The notes: generated by a model from the letters alone, not told the origin. A DNA stretch of 64,000 bases from Paenibacillus sp. PvR098 (GCF_017833255.1 NZ_JAFIBU010000001.1:2697001-2761000); one strand, 5' to 3'. Positions 8,828 through 16,861 are shown, counted from the stretch's first letter. A program made the numbers and translations.

Positions 8828-9481
8828 TTAGCAGCCATCCACTCCGCAAGCCATGCCTTCACCAAAATCCAACAGCTTCGGCTTCTTGGCGAGCTCCTCT
8901 TCTATGATCCGTTCGATCGATTCCTTGGAACGAACCCCTTGAACGACCGTTTCTCCAATCTTAAACGTGGGAACTGCCGTAATTTTAGCCTCTTCAACTG
9001 CATGCTCCAAAGCCTTCCGGTGAATATCTTGGTATTTACGGGTTTCTAAAGCGTGGCGGAACTCTGATTCATTAAGGCCCAGCTCGCCGGCTATTCGGGT
9101 AAGCACATCGATTTGACCGATGTCCTGCTCCTCCTGGAAAAAGGCCCCGAACATACGATGCGTATACTCATTCCCCTTGCCATGTTCCTTAGCGTATTGA
9201 AACCCTTCAAATGCCAAATGGGTATGCGGCTGCGGCGATACGTTAGGCAGCACCATGTTCAAACCGTATTGGGCTGCCATCGGATATACAGATTGATTCC
9301 ACACTCTAGGTAAGTATTCGTCTTCCGGACGAAGAGTTTCGTTAGGATAAGGACGAAGCTCATAAGGCATCCATTCGACCTCTACATCCTTGCCTTTCAC
9401 GGCTTCCTCCAGCGGAACCTCCGCTATATAACAAAACGGACATACATAATCGGAATAAACCTTGATCTTGAGAGTCATCAT
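8828..9481 (-). CDS. DsbA-family (FrnE-like) thiol oxidoreductase
   Basis: 217 residues with a DsbA/thioredoxin fold containing a helical insert. The active site CPFC is near residue 14 (YSDYVCPFC), the cis-proline loop is TAVPTFKIG, and a C-terminal ACGVDGC offers extra cysteines. There is no signal peptide, so it acts in the cytosol, like FrnE/YwbO proteins of disulfide and oxidant stress. Two ATGs (9481, 9478) follow AAGGAGG; the second has the better spacing. A palindrome at 9551-9567 precedes it. It lies within the CatR/LigB/DoxX redox cluster. Confidence 0.88.
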   Translation of the reverse strand: MMTLKIKVYSDYVCPFCYIAEVPLEEAVKGKDVEVEWMPYELRPYPNETLRPEDEYLPRVWNQSVYPMAAQYGLNMVLPNVSPQPHTHLAFEGFQYAKEHGKGNEYTHRMFGAFFQEEQDIGQIDVLTRIAGELGLNESEFRHALETRKYQDIHRKALEHAVEEAKITAVPTFKIGETVVQGVRSKESIERIIEEELAKKPKLLDFGEGMACGVDGC

Positions 9482-9550
9482 CCTACCTCCTTCACTTCAC
9501 AAAGAGTCGAAAAAGCCGCTGCCTCCTCATGAATCATATTTTTAATTTGT

Positions 9551-9567
9551 TACTAATTATTTATTAG
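9551..9567. promoter_or_regulatory. Palindrome upstream of the DsbA-like gene
   Basis: ACTAAT-N5-ATTAGT is a perfect inverted repeat in the 87-bp gap before the DsbA-like gene, upstream of a possible minus-strand -10 (TATGAT). It is similar in half-site to the TetR site at 1641 but with 5-bp spacing. A regulator site is likely; its owner is unknown. Confidence 0.4.
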
Positions 9568-9568
9568 T

Positions 9569-9697
9569 TCATGCTAAATAATAATAAATGTTCCGGATGC
9601 CCATGTCAAGAAATGGACAACTGGACTCATCCTGCTGTAAAAAAGAAAAGGCCTTGGCCATGGGGCAAGAACCTCCGCCTACATCTATTTTCTTCAT
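9569..9697 (-). CDS. 42-residue ORF translationally coupled to doxX
   Basis: The ATG at 9697-9695 overlaps the TGA stop of the DoxX gene (ATGA), and the frame runs 42 codons to a TGA at 9569. The product starts MKKIDVGGGSCP and contains a second CPF motif near residue 27 before a Tyr-rich tail (IYYYLA). I know no family for it. The stop-start overlap in the middle of a co-directional cluster is the main argument that it is translated; the ribosome binding site itself is weak. Alternatively it is chance coding beyond doxX. Confidence 0.5.
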   Translation of the reverse strand: MKKIDVGGGSCPMAKAFSFLQQDESSCPFLDMGIRNIYYYLA

Positions 9698-10107
9698 GCA
9701 TTGTTCTTTGTATTCGATCCGAACAAACTTCCAAGCGAATACAATTTACTGCCGCTAATGGCAAGATGAATGGAAATAGCGAGCAAAACCAAATCAAGTT
9801 CATACCCTGCCATTTGGCCATTACCGGCAAAACCTGCAGCTAATTTTACTTTTAGGATAGCCCCAACCATGATCAAACCAAACAACACGGATACAACCCT
9901 GGTTCCAATTCCTGCAATCAGTGCAATACCGCCCGCAACCTCAATGATAGCAATGGCGTATGCCGCAAATCCGGGTAAGCCGATGCTTGTAAACCAACCG
10001 GCAATGTTATCTATACCGCTCTGAAACTTAATCAATCCATGAACCAAGAAAGTAATACCTACTACCAATCTCAAAATAAGTGAGCCTACCTCGTATTTCG
10101 TGTTCAT
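9694..10107 (-). CDS. DoxX family membrane protein
   Basis: 137 residues with four predicted membrane helices and the DoxX signature (ILRLVVGITFLVHGLIKF at the first helix, then IIEVAGGIALIAGIGTR). DoxX/CatD proteins are membrane subunits of thiol-linked redox systems. In B. subtilis catD (doxX type) is paired with the dioxygenase gene catE under CatR/YodB, and here doxX directly follows a dioxygenase gene (32 bp gap) behind a CatR-like regulator. GGGAGAG stands 8 nt before the ATG. Confidence 0.88.
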   Translation of the reverse strand: MNTKYEVGSLILRLVVGITFLVHGLIKFQSGIDNIAGWFTSIGLPGFAAYAIAIIEVAGGIALIAGIGTRVVSVLFGLIMVGAILKVKLAAGFAGNGQMAGYELDLVLLAISIHLAISGSKLYSLGSLFGSNTKNNA

Positions 10108-10139
10108 TATTCATTCTCTCCCATGATTTATATTTTCAT

Positions 10140-10910
10140 TTAGAATTGATAACTCAAATAACTTAAGGTTCCAAGATCATAGCTCCGATGGATGATCTTT
10201 GGCGCCGATTCCAGATTTCCGCTGCCCATTGCAATAAAAAACGGCACGAAATGCTCTGGTCTCGGTACAGCCTGACGCGCGTACGGCGCCAGCTTTTCAT
10301 AGTTGAAAAGCGATTCCAGATCTCTTTTTTCCACCTTATCAATAAGCCAGTCGTCAAAAGCAACCGACCAAGGCTCCGGCGTGGATTGTCCCCAATGAAT
10401 CATACCCAAATTATGAACGGTTACCCCGCTGCCGATCACCAAGATATCTTTTTCTCCCAACCCTTGAAGGCACTCGCCAATCTCAAACTGTTTCTCAGGT
10501 GACAAATAAGGATGAACAGAAATTTGTACCACAGGAATGTCAGCTTTGGGATACATCCGATATAATAGAGTCCAGGCTCCGTGATCAAGTCCCCTGATTG
10601 TATCCTTCTTAACCGGGATGCCTCGCTGTTTGAATCTTTCTTCTACCATCGAAGCTATTTCCGTTGAGCCTTTGGCCGGATATTTAATCTGATACAGCTC
10701 ATCAGGAAATCCGCCAAAATCATAAATAGTATCGTACGCACCGTCCAAAGACGAAATCGTAAGAACTTCGCTTTCCCAATGCGCGGTAAAAATGACGATC
10801 GCTTTGGGCTTCACCTGCTGCTGAGATAAGGTGTTCAGAAAATCGCTGTAAACCGTATCTTCAATGGCAAGCATCGGGGAACCGTGCGCTAAAAATAAAG
10901 ACGGAACCAT
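10140..10910 (-). CDS. Class III extradiol ring-cleavage dioxygenase (LigB family)
   Basis: 256 residues of the LigB/YgiD (4,5-DOPA extradiol dioxygenase-like) family. Conserved metal-ligand histidines are visible in LFLAHGSPM near residue 9, FTAHWES near 44, GLDHGAWT near 109 and GSGVTVHNLG near 165. These enzymes cleave catechols next to the hydroxyls using Fe(II) or a similar metal. It heads a cluster with doxX and redox genes, under a promoter (TTGACA at 10981-10986, read on the minus strand) with a CatR-type operator. B. subtilis CatE, used in the equivalent position, is an unrelated VOC-fold dioxygenase. Confidence 0.88.
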   Translation of the reverse strand: MVPSLFLAHGSPMLAIEDTVYSDFLNTLSQQQVKPKAIVIFTAHWESEVLTISSLDGAYDTIYDFGGFPDELYQIKYPAKGSTEIASMVEERFKQRGIPVKKDTIRGLDHGAWTLLYRMYPKADIPVVQISVHPYLSPEKQFEIGECLQGLGEKDILVIGSGVTVHNLGMIHWGQSTPEPWSVAFDDWLIDKVEKRDLESLFNYEKLAPYARQAVPRPEHFVPFFIAMGSGNLESAPKIIHRSYDLGTLSYLSYQF

Positions 10911-10941
10911 AACTCAACCTCCTCATCATTAAGTCAACTAG

Positions 10942-10954
10942 TTACTTTATGTAA
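10942..10954. promoter_or_regulatory. CatR/YodB-type operator TTAC-N5-GTAA
   Basis: TTAC, five bases, GTAA occurs between the divergent LigB and HxlR-type genes, just downstream of the minus-strand promoter (-35 TTGACA at 10986-10981). From memory, TTAC-N5-GTAA is the reported operator of the B. subtilis quinone sensors CatR and YodB. The neighbouring regulator belongs to that group, which makes autoregulated repression likely. Confidence 0.65.
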
Positions 10955-11063
10955 GTTAATTTATATTAATAATAAGTTTCTGTCAAGTAATTAATTTTTA
11001 AAGTGTAACTATATTATTTAAAATGAATTTAAGCTATAATATGGTTATAGTGAGGTGACAATA

Positions 11064-11384
11064 ATGAACCACTCTTCATTGTGCCCTAGGTTTGAAAAAG
11101 GAATGCAAATGGTAAGTAAACGCTGGGTTGGATTGATCATTCATCAGCTTCTTTCAGGCCCCCAACGCTTCTGCACCATTGAATCGGCACTTCCGATCAG
11201 CGGCAGACTCCTGTCAGAGCGATTGAAGGAATTGGAACAGGAAGGCATTATCCAGCGCGATGTCTTTCCCGAAACGCCCGTTCGAATTGAATACTCTTTA
11301 ACGGAAAAAGGGCTTGCATTAGAACCTGTCATTAGAGGAATCGAGGGCTGGTCCTTAACCTGGGTTGAGCCTGTCGAGCTTTAA
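11064..11384 (+). CDS. HxlR/DUF24-type redox-sensing regulator (CatR/YodB-like)
   Basis: About 106 residues of the MarR/DUF24 (HxlR) winged-helix family: SKRWVGLIIHQLLSGPQRF, LSERLKELEQEGII and RIEYSLTEKG. A single cysteine at position 7 (LCPRFEKG) matches the redox-sensing cysteine of CatR, YodB and HypR; another is at about position 31. The ATG at 11064 was chosen because GAGGTGA lies 6 nt upstream. -10 TATAAT at 11035-11040. It is divergent from the ligB-doxX cluster, with a CatR-type operator between them, so it is the probable repressor of that cluster, released by quinones or other thiol-reactive compounds. Confidence 0.85.
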   Translation: MNHSSLCPRFEKGMQMVSKRWVGLIIHQLLSGPQRFCTIESALPISGRLLSERLKELEQEGIIQRDVFPETPVRIEYSLTEKGLALEPVIRGIEGWSLTWVEPVEL

Positions 11385-11392
11385 ATAAAACA

Positions 11393-11443
11393 AAAAAGAC
11401 GCTCGTTTGGGTAGAAATGTATCTTCTGCCTAAACGAGCGTTC
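11393..11443 (-). terminator. Long-stem terminator between convergent genes
   Basis: ACGCTCGTTT pairs with AAACGAGCGT, and inner GGTAGAA/TTCTGCC bases extend the stem. On the minus strand it is followed by CTTTTTTG, so it mainly ends the metallo-hydrolase gene at 11464. Confidence 0.75.
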
Positions 11444-11463
11444 TCTTATGTCATAGACCGTAT

Positions 11464-12393
11464 TTATTGCTTAATCCAATAAGACTCGCCAATGGCCATG
11501 ACATTTAATATATCTTTCTTTAATTGCAGTCGATCCCACTCTTTATACAGCCTTTCTAAAGCTTCCGGTCCCGTATCATCGGCAAGCCTGTACGCTCCGT
11601 AATGCATAGGAATAAACATTCTCCCTTTCAATTCCAGGAATGCTTTGATCGAATCTTCCGGATTAATGTGAGAAGTGGCCATAAACCACTCAGGTTCATA
11701 AGCGCCAATCGGCATGAGGACGATATCGATTTCATACCGATCCGCTATATCTTTAAAGCCTCTAAAATAGCCGGTATCCCCCACGAAATAAACCGATTTG
11801 GCCGTCTTCGGATCTTCTACAATCCACCCGCCCCAATGAGAAGTATTGATATCGGATACGGTCCTCCTTGTCCAATGCTGCGCAGGTACGAAAGAGATGG
11901 TAATCTCTTCATGCGTAAACCGATCCCACCAATTGGCTTCAATTACGTTCTGGTAGCCTCTCCGGATAAAGGCCGATTTCAACCCGACCGGAACATAGAA
12001 TACGGGAGATCCTTTGAGCTTCCTGATCGAGCCGAAATCCAGATGGTCATAGTGGCCGTGGGATATCAATACGATGTCGATTTCCGGAAGAGCGTCCATG
12101 GGAAGTCCCGGCTCCGTCAATCTACGACCGAAACCCATCCGCTTAGCCCATACCGGATCCGTTAAGATATTCAGACCATTCATTTGGATCAAAAAAGTAG
12201 AGTGCCCGATCCAAGTCATGGAAAACAATGTGCGATTTTCTTGAAGTCTCCGGATTTCCTTCTGGGCTGCGTGAGGAATGGAGTTTGATAAATCTTTCTT
12301 TTTTGCCTTTCTTTCTTTGTACCAACGAATCATGTCAGAATACGTATGTGTATTTTGTGTACCATCATAGTTTTGATAACGGCTTCTTTTCAT
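11464..12393 (-). CDS. MBL-fold hydrolase, NAPE-PLD/UlaG-like
   Basis: About 309 residues. The metallo-beta-lactamase signature is SHGHYDHLD, with TWIGHSTFLIQ and ILTDPV upstream and FVGDTGYF, HINPEDS and PMHYGAY downstream, the pattern of the N-acyl-phosphatidylethanolamine phospholipase D-like branch (COG2220). Bacterial members are cytosolic or membrane-associated and mostly without known substrates. I chose the ATG at 12393 (MKRSRYQNYD) because AGGGGG lies 4 nt upstream; the frame is open further to 12435. Confidence 0.85.
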   Translation of the reverse strand: MKRSRYQNYDGTQNTHTYSDMIRWYKERKAKKKDLSNSIPHAAQKEIRRLQENRTLFSMTWIGHSTFLIQMNGLNILTDPVWAKRMGFGRRLTEPGLPMDALPEIDIVLISHGHYDHLDFGSIRKLKGSPVFYVPVGLKSAFIRRGYQNVIEANWWDRFTHEEITISFVPAQHWTRRTVSDINTSHWGGWIVEDPKTAKSVYFVGDTGYFRGFKDIADRYEIDIVLMPIGAYEPEWFMATSHINPEDSIKAFLELKGRMFIPMHYGAYRLADDTGPEALERLYKEWDRLQLKKDILNVMAIGESYWIKQ

Positions 12394-12529
12394 AAGTCCC
12401 CCTATCCGCGTTTGCAATAATGTTGCTATGTTCATTATATCTGTTCAGAACGAAAAACTTAAATGCATAAATTGAACTCCAAAGGCAAAAAATGACTTCG
12501 TAAATAATGCCGATCTTGGAGGATAAATG

Positions 12530-14158
12530 ATGGAACACAACATGACAAATGGAACCCATGTAGAGGGATCAGGCGGGCCTGGCGACCAAAGGATGGGCAC
12601 GAATGAGAACGAAATGACTTTAACGAATCGTCAAGGTCACCCCATAGCCGATAATCAGAATGTACGAACCGTAGGCAGCCGGGGTCCGGTGACACTGGAG
12701 AACTACCACCTCCTCGAGAAAATTTCGCATTTTGACCGGGAAAAGATTCCGGAAAGAGTCGTCCATGCGCGCGGAGCGGGCGCCCATGGTTATTTTGAAG
12801 CCTACGGTAAGGTGGGCGATGAGCCGATTGCGAAATACACCCGTGCGAAGCTTTTTCAACAAGCCGGAACACAGACGCCCGTGTTCGTCAGGTTCTCAAC
12901 CGTAGTACACGGAGGACACTCGCCGGAAACACTGCGTGATCCTCGCGGATTTGCTGTCAAGTTCTATACCGAGGATGGAAACTGGGATTTGGTTGGAAAT
13001 AATCTGAAAATATTTTTCATCCGCGATCCCTTGAAGTTTCCAGATATGGTGCATTCCTTCCGCCCGGACCCTGTCAGTCAAATATCAAATCCCGAGAGAA
13101 TGTTCGATTTTGTGTCGAATTCGCCGGAAGCGACCCACATGATCACCTTTCTTTTCTCTCCGTGGGGAATCCCGGCGAATTACAGAGAAATGCAGGGGTC
13201 CGGAGTCAATACATACAAATGGGTAAATGCAGAAGGACAAGCGGTTCTGATTAAGTATCACTGGGAGCCGATAAAGCTTGGCATCCGCAACCTGACTCAA
13301 AAGGAAGCCGATGAAATCCAGGCAAAAAATTACAGCCATGCGACTCAGGACCTTTACGAAGCGATCGAGCGCGGCGATTATCCGGAGTGGGAGCTGTCCG
13401 TTCAAATCATGAGTGATGATGAACATCCGGAGCTTGATTACGACCCACTCGATCCGACCAAAATTTGGGATCGCGAACAATTTCCTTTCCTGCCGGTTGG
13501 TAAAATGGTGCTCAATAAAAATCCAGAAAACTACTTTGCTGAAGTGGAGCAGGTGGCTTTCGGCACAGGCGTCTTGGTCGATGGGCTTGATTTCTCCGAT
13601 GACAAATTGCTTCAAGGACGCACGTTCTCTTATTCCGACACGCAGCGTTATCGTGTGGGCACCAATTATTTGCAGCTGCCCATCAATGCGCCCAAAAAAC
13701 GGGTTGCTACAAACCAGCGGGACGGTCAAATGACTTATTTCGTCGATCGTGCACCCGGACAAACCCCTCACGTCAACTATGAGCCTTCCTCCTTAGGAGG
13801 CTTGGAGGAAGCGGCCCGATCCGGTAAAGACCACGAGCCGTCCTATAACGCCAAGCTGGTTCGGCAGCCTATTGAACGAACCAATAATTTTAAACAAGCG
13901 GGAGAAACGTACAGAAAATTCGAGCAGTGGGAACGCGATGAATTGGTTGACAACCTGGTTGACGCCTTGAAGGTTTGCCACCCCCATATCCAACAGAAGA
14001 TGATAGAGCATTTTACCCAAGCCGATCCGGAGTATGGCAGCCGTGTTGCAGATGGCCTAGCCAAAGCAAAAGTAAACACGTCGCATATGGGATCCGACAC
14101 AGCCAGAACGTCCATGGAGATGGCAGACGAGTTGGGTAAACAAACGGACGGGTATTGA
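12530..14158 (+). CDS. Catalase, monofunctional heme type (KatX-like length)
   Basis: 542 residues. The catalytic His79 ([12 protein letters not shown]), distal Asn157 and proximal heme ligand Tyr368 ([10 protein letters not shown]) are present, so it should be active in H2O2 dismutation. The length, about 540, is closer to the spore catalase KatX (547) than to KatA (483) or KatE (686), and sporulation genes such as cdaS lie nearby, but I could not identify a sigma-F promoter. GGAGG lies 7 nt before the ATG at 12530; the ATG at 12527 is only 4 nt away. No PerR box is obvious upstream. Confidence 0.92.
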   Translation: MEHNMTNGTHVEGSGGPGDQRMGTNENEMTLTNRQGHPIADNQNVRTVGSRGPVTLENYHLLEKISHFDREKIPERVVHARGAGAHGYFEAYGKVGDEPIAKYTRAKLFQQAGTQTPVFVRFSTVVHGGHSPETLRDPRGFAVKFYTEDGNWDLVGNNLKIFFIRDPLKFPDMVHSFRPDPVSQISNPERMFDFVSNSPEATHMITFLFSPWGIPANYREMQGSGVNTYKWVNAEGQAVLIKYHWEPIKLGIRNLTQKEADEIQAKNYSHATQDLYEAIERGDYPEWELSVQIMSDDEHPELDYDPLDPTKIWDREQFPFLPVGKMVLNKNPENYFAEVEQVAFGTGVLVDGLDFSDDKLLQGRTFSYSDTQRYRVGTNYLQLPINAPKKRVATNQRDGQMTYFVDRAPGQTPHVNYEPSSLGGLEEAARSGKDHEPSYNAKLVRQPIERTNNFKQAGETYRKFEQWERDELVDNLVDALKVCHPHIQQKMIEHFTQADPEYGSRVADGLAKAKVNTSHMGSDTARTSMEMADELGKQTDGY

Positions 14159-14220
14159 CCCGCTTGAAGAAAAAGTTTGAATTGCAGCCGTAACCGCAGT
14201 TAATATCGTTTCATAATAAA

Positions 14221-14263
14221 AAGGCGATCACTATTCGGTAAACTACCGAATAGTGATCGCCTT
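14221..14263. terminator. Perfect 20-bp stem bidirectional terminator
   Basis: A 20-bp perfect inverted repeat with a 3-nt loop (14221-14240 and 14244-14263) lies between the catalase gene and the convergent CDGSH-like gene. On the minus strand TTTTTATTAT follows, and on the plus strand a weaker T-rich tail. Confidence 0.85.
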
Positions 14264-14291
14264 AGTCATCATCTTTTAATGATAACTTAGC

Positions 14292-14369
14292 TTACTTGTC
14301 TTTCTTTGCGTGAGAACCGTCGCAGTTTCCTTCTGCGTTTTGAGTGTTGCCGCATGCGCATTTACCCAT
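14292..14369 (-). CDS. 25-residue CDGSH-like microprotein
   Basis: ATG at 14369, 8 nt after GGAGG, reading 25 codons to TAA. The peptide begins MGKCACGNT and continues to CDGSH (residues 16-20) and a Lys-rich end. C4, C6, C16 and H20 follow the CxC ... CDGSH ligand order of mitoNEET-type 2Fe-2S proteins, although the T-to-C gap is longer than in the family pattern and usual CDGSH proteins have 60 or more residues. The strong ribosome binding site and flanking terminator support a real gene. A stand-alone 2Fe-2S or zinc peptide is an inference. Confidence 0.7.
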   Translation of the reverse strand: MGKCACGNTQNAEGNCDGSHAKKDK

Positions 14370-14489
14370 TGTAATAACCTCCATATGTATAATGTTTATT
14401 GATTAATTACAGTATAATACAATCGCTTACTATTGTAAAGCGATTTACTATAAATAAGTATTTGAAAATGATTCTCTTTCTCATTGGGA

Positions 14490-15104
14490 TTAACCGGTTG
14501 CGAAGGCATATATTTTCCCTTGCACACAGAAGGATGCTTTCCCGGTTTCCTCGGATACTACGATCACAAGGGCGTCACATTGTTCTGTTAACCCTAAAGC
14601 GGCGCGGTGCCGGGTTCCAAGCTTACGGTCTGTTATCCGGCCTGTTAACGGAAGCACGTTAGCAGCTGAAGCTATTTTATTGCTTTTCAACAGAACCGCT
14701 CCATCATGCAAAGGACTGCCGGGAACAAAAACCGATTCCAATAAAGAGTATGTTAAATTGGCATCAATGGAAACTCCCGGGGTAATCAGACCATCTAACG
14801 AATCCTCTCGCTGCACTACTATCAACGCCCCGTGCCGCCGTTGGGAGAGGTTACGGACGGAGCGGGATATTTCCGAATACTGGTCGGTATAAGTGGATAA
14901 ATAACACTTTAAATAAAACGAAGCAGCAAGCGATTCAATGGTGTTGATCTCTTCGCCGATTTGACCAAAATCATTCAATATACATGTGGTTTCTTCATCC
15001 AACTCATGTAACGTTTGCTGCATTTTATCTATAAGGGCTTGAATTTGTTCTTTAAGCTCCAATTTCAATGGGGAAAAATCACAATGTTGATCCATACAAG
15101 TCAC
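14490..15104 (-). CDS. cdaS: Sporulation-type diadenylate cyclase CdaS
   Basis: 204 residues. The N-terminal half is helical (a YojJ-type regulatory segment, about 1-75) and the C-terminal half is a DAC/DisA_N domain making c-di-AMP from two ATP. The catalytic motifs DGA (PLHDGAV) and RHR (GTRHRAAL) are intact. Domain order and length match B. subtilis CdaS (207 residues), expressed in the forespore and needed for efficient germination. The GTG at 15104 or the ATG at 15095 may start it; AAAGGA is badly placed for either. A c-di-AMP riboswitch is present at 63.2-63.3 kb. Confidence 0.88.
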   Translation of the reverse strand: MTCMDQHCDFSPLKLELKEQIQALIDKMQQTLHELDEETTCILNDFGQIGEEINTIESLAASFYLKCYLSTYTDQYSEISRSVRNLSQRRHGALIVVQREDSLDGLITPGVSIDANLTYSLLESVFVPGSPLHDGAVLLKSNKIASAANVLPLTGRITDRKLGTRHRAALGLTEQCDALVIVVSEETGKASFCVQGKIYAFATG

Positions 15105-15184
15105 TTATCCTTTGGTTACAAACGGATTTGGTCTTAAAGCTAGGTTCTCCAGGTCCATCATTTCTATGCGGGCGATTAAGAGAA

Positions 15185-15220
15185 GCGATCCTGCTCTGCA
15201 GTTATTACAGAGAGGATCGC
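15185..15220. terminator. Hairpin between hxlB and cdaS
   Basis: GCGATCCT(G)CTCTG and CAGAGAGGATCGC pair over 13 bp with one bulge and a 9-nt loop. Both flanks are only moderately T-rich. It lies in the 146-bp gap after hxlB and probably ends the hxlAB transcript. Confidence 0.6.
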
Positions 15221-15250
15221 CTGTTATTCATATAGTTAACCCTCCGCTGC

Positions 15251-15808
15251 TTACTCCAAATTGGCATGTCTGCCAAACATCGTACCGGAGTCCAATCCCT
15301 TCTTTTCCATCAGCTTTAATATGACAGCATCGTAAAATAATAACAGGGTTTGCTCGAATAATGCTCCCATCGGCTGTATGGTTTCATATCCACTGTCCGT
15401 TTTGTCCTTAGGTGCTCCAGGGAGCTTGACCGTGATATCCGATATAGTCCCAAGGGTTGATTCAGGGAAAATCGTCACCGCCGCAACGATTCCATGTAAA
15501 GCCTTCGCTTTCTCAGCCATGGGCACCAAGCTTTTCGTCTCCCCTGAGCCCGATCCGATGATGAACAGATCCTCTTTTTCAAGGTTAGGCGTTACCGTTT
15601 CACCAACGACATAAGCTTCAAAGCCCATTTGCATCAGCCTCATAGCAAAGGCCCGTCCCATCAATCCGGTCCGTCCTGCACCAGCCACAAATATTTTCTT
15701 GGAGTGAAGAATATGGTTTACTAAGGCTTCAGCCTGATCTTCGACGATTTGTTCTACCGTATGTTGCAGTTCATTTACAATTTCAGCTGTGTATTGTATA
15801 GTCTGCAT
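15251..15808 (-). CDS. hxlB: 6-phospho-3-hexuloisomerase
   Basis: 185-residue SIS-fold isomerase that converts D-arabino-3-hexulose 6-phosphate to fructose 6-phosphate, the second step of ribulose monophosphate formaldehyde fixation. Visible features are FVAGAGRTGLMGRAFAMRL near 36-54, IIGSGSGETKS near 83 and the C-terminal GLDSGTMFGRHANLE typical of HxlB. It lies 7 bp behind hxlA in the same operon, the standard Bacillus arrangement for formaldehyde detoxification. Confidence 0.94.
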   Translation of the reverse strand: MQTIQYTAEIVNELQHTVEQIVEDQAEALVNHILHSKKIFVAGAGRTGLMGRAFAMRLMQMGFEAYVVGETVTPNLEKEDLFIIGSGSGETKSLVPMAEKAKALHGIVAAVTIFPESTLGTISDITVKLPGAPKDKTDSGYETIQPMGALFEQTLLLFYDAVILKLMEKKGLDSGTMFGRHANLE

Positions 15809-15815
15809 AATGGCG

Positions 15816-16448
15816 TTAACCTTGTTTGATTAATTTTTGCATTTCCGCGGCTGCCGCCTTCTTATCCTCTTGTCCGGTAATCCCGCCGCCGACAATGACC
15901 AGATCCGGTTTGGCTTTTATTACTTCCGGCAAGGTGCTTAGCTTGATGCCCCCTGCGATCGCCGTCTTAGCCCTTTTCACTACACCTTTAATTTTCTTAA
16001 GGTCTTCAAACGAGTTTTGTCCTACTGCTTGAAGGTCATAGCCCGTGTGCACACAAATGTAGTCTACGCCGAGCTCATCAAGCTCCTTGGCCCGTCCTTC
16101 AATATCCTTAATGCCAATCATGTCCACCAAAATTTGCTTCTTTTGCTTTTTGGCCTCTTCCACCGCCCCCTTGATGCTCATGTCCTCAGCCGCTGCCAGG
16201 ACCGTGATGATATCCGCACCAGCCTCGGATGCCTTCATCACCTCATATCCGGCTGCATCCATGATTTTCAGATCGGCCAGTACAGTCAAAGAAGGGAATG
16301 CTTCTTTGATTTCTTTGACTGCTCGCAGACCTTCGTTAATCACAACCGGCGTACCGATTTCTACGATATCGATATGCTCTTCCACTTCTTTCACCAGCTG
16401 TTTGGCTCCAGGAATGTCTACAAGATCCAAAGCTAACTGAAGCTTCAT
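15816..16448 (-). CDS. hxlA: 3-hexulose-6-phosphate synthase
   Basis: 210-residue TIM-barrel aldolase of the orotidine-5'-phosphate decarboxylase superfamily, joining formaldehyde to ribulose 5-phosphate. Motifs: QLALDLVD at the N-terminus, ADLKIMDAAGYE (Mg/substrate site), VHTGYD, and the phosphate-binding VVGGGITG. It starts at 16448 after GAGGAGCG. With hxlB it forms a two-gene detoxification operon. In B. subtilis the activator HxlR lies next to it, but the only HxlR-family gene in this window (11064) is CatR-like and distant, so the regulator of this operon is not evident. Confidence 0.95.
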   Translation of the reverse strand: MKLQLALDLVDIPGAKQLVKEVEEHIDIVEIGTPVVINEGLRAVKEIKEAFPSLTVLADLKIMDAAGYEVMKASEAGADIITVLAAAEDMSIKGAVEEAKKQKKQILVDMIGIKDIEGRAKELDELGVDYICVHTGYDLQAVGQNSFEDLKKIKGVVKRAKTAIAGGIKLSTLPEVIKAKPDLVIVGGGITGQEDKKAAAAEMQKLIKQG

Positions 16449-16545
16449 GATGGGGTTCGCTCCTCATAAATATATTTGTTCATTTGGTATTATGGTGAAT
16501 TCGCACGAAGGTATTCCGTTTGTCTGATGGGAATTTTACATAACA

Positions 16546-16576
16546 AATAAAAAAAGCATTCCCAAATGGGATGCTT
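16546..16576 (-). terminator. Terminator of the CstR/CsoR-like gene
   Basis: On the minus strand AGCATCCC pairs with GGGAATGCT (one bulge) and is followed by TTTTTTTATTTG. Confidence 0.75.
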
Positions 16577-16600
16577 TATCCTGTCCTGAACTATGTTCGC

Positions 16601-16861
16601 TTACCTGCTCTTGATCAGCAGTTCCACAGCCTCCTGAACCAGCTTGCTGGTGTCTTTACCGGCTTCTTTCTCTTCATGAATGCATTGTTCCAGATTAACC
16701 GCAACGATGTAAGCCATGGCTTTATCCACTGCGCTGCGCACCGCCGATAATTGACTGACGACATCCTTACAGTTTTTTTCTTCTTCTATCATCTTCAATA
16801 CACCGCGAACCTGTCCTTCTACCCGGCGCAGGCGTCTTTTTATGTCATCATCGTAATTCAT
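16601..16861 (-). CDS. CsoR/RcnR family sensor with CstR-like ligand set
   Basis: An 86-residue, all-helical DUF156 repressor. The start ATG at 16861 (MNYDDD) follows AGGGG. The sensing residues are C31 and C60 with Asn at 56 instead of the Cu(I)-ligand His of CsoR, which matches the persulfide sensor CstR of Staphylococcus rather than copper CsoR or formaldehyde FrmR. It is monocistronic, with its own terminator. CstR normally controls sulfide-oxidation genes (sulfurtransferases, persulfide dioxygenase, SQR), and none lies next to it here, so the target is elsewhere or different. Confidence 0.85.
   Translation of the reverse strand: MNYDDDIKRRLRRVEGQVRGVLKMIEEEKNCKDVVSQLSAVRSAVDKAMAYIVAVNLEQCIHEEKEAGKDTSKLVQEAVELLIKSR

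Noticed and set aside
9571-9843. 90-codon plus-strand ORF with a Cys-rich start
   Set aside because: Mostly antisense to doxX, with no ribosome binding site; the coupled minus-strand ORF is the better reading of this stretch.
11602-12165. 187-codon plus-strand ORF
   Set aside because: Complement of the NAPE-PLD-like hydrolase, whose metal-binding motifs are intact on the other strand.
13085-13771. 228-codon ORF antisense to the catalase gene
   Set aside because: It lies wholly inside a well-supported catalase gene, has no ribosome binding site and reads like a shadow frame.
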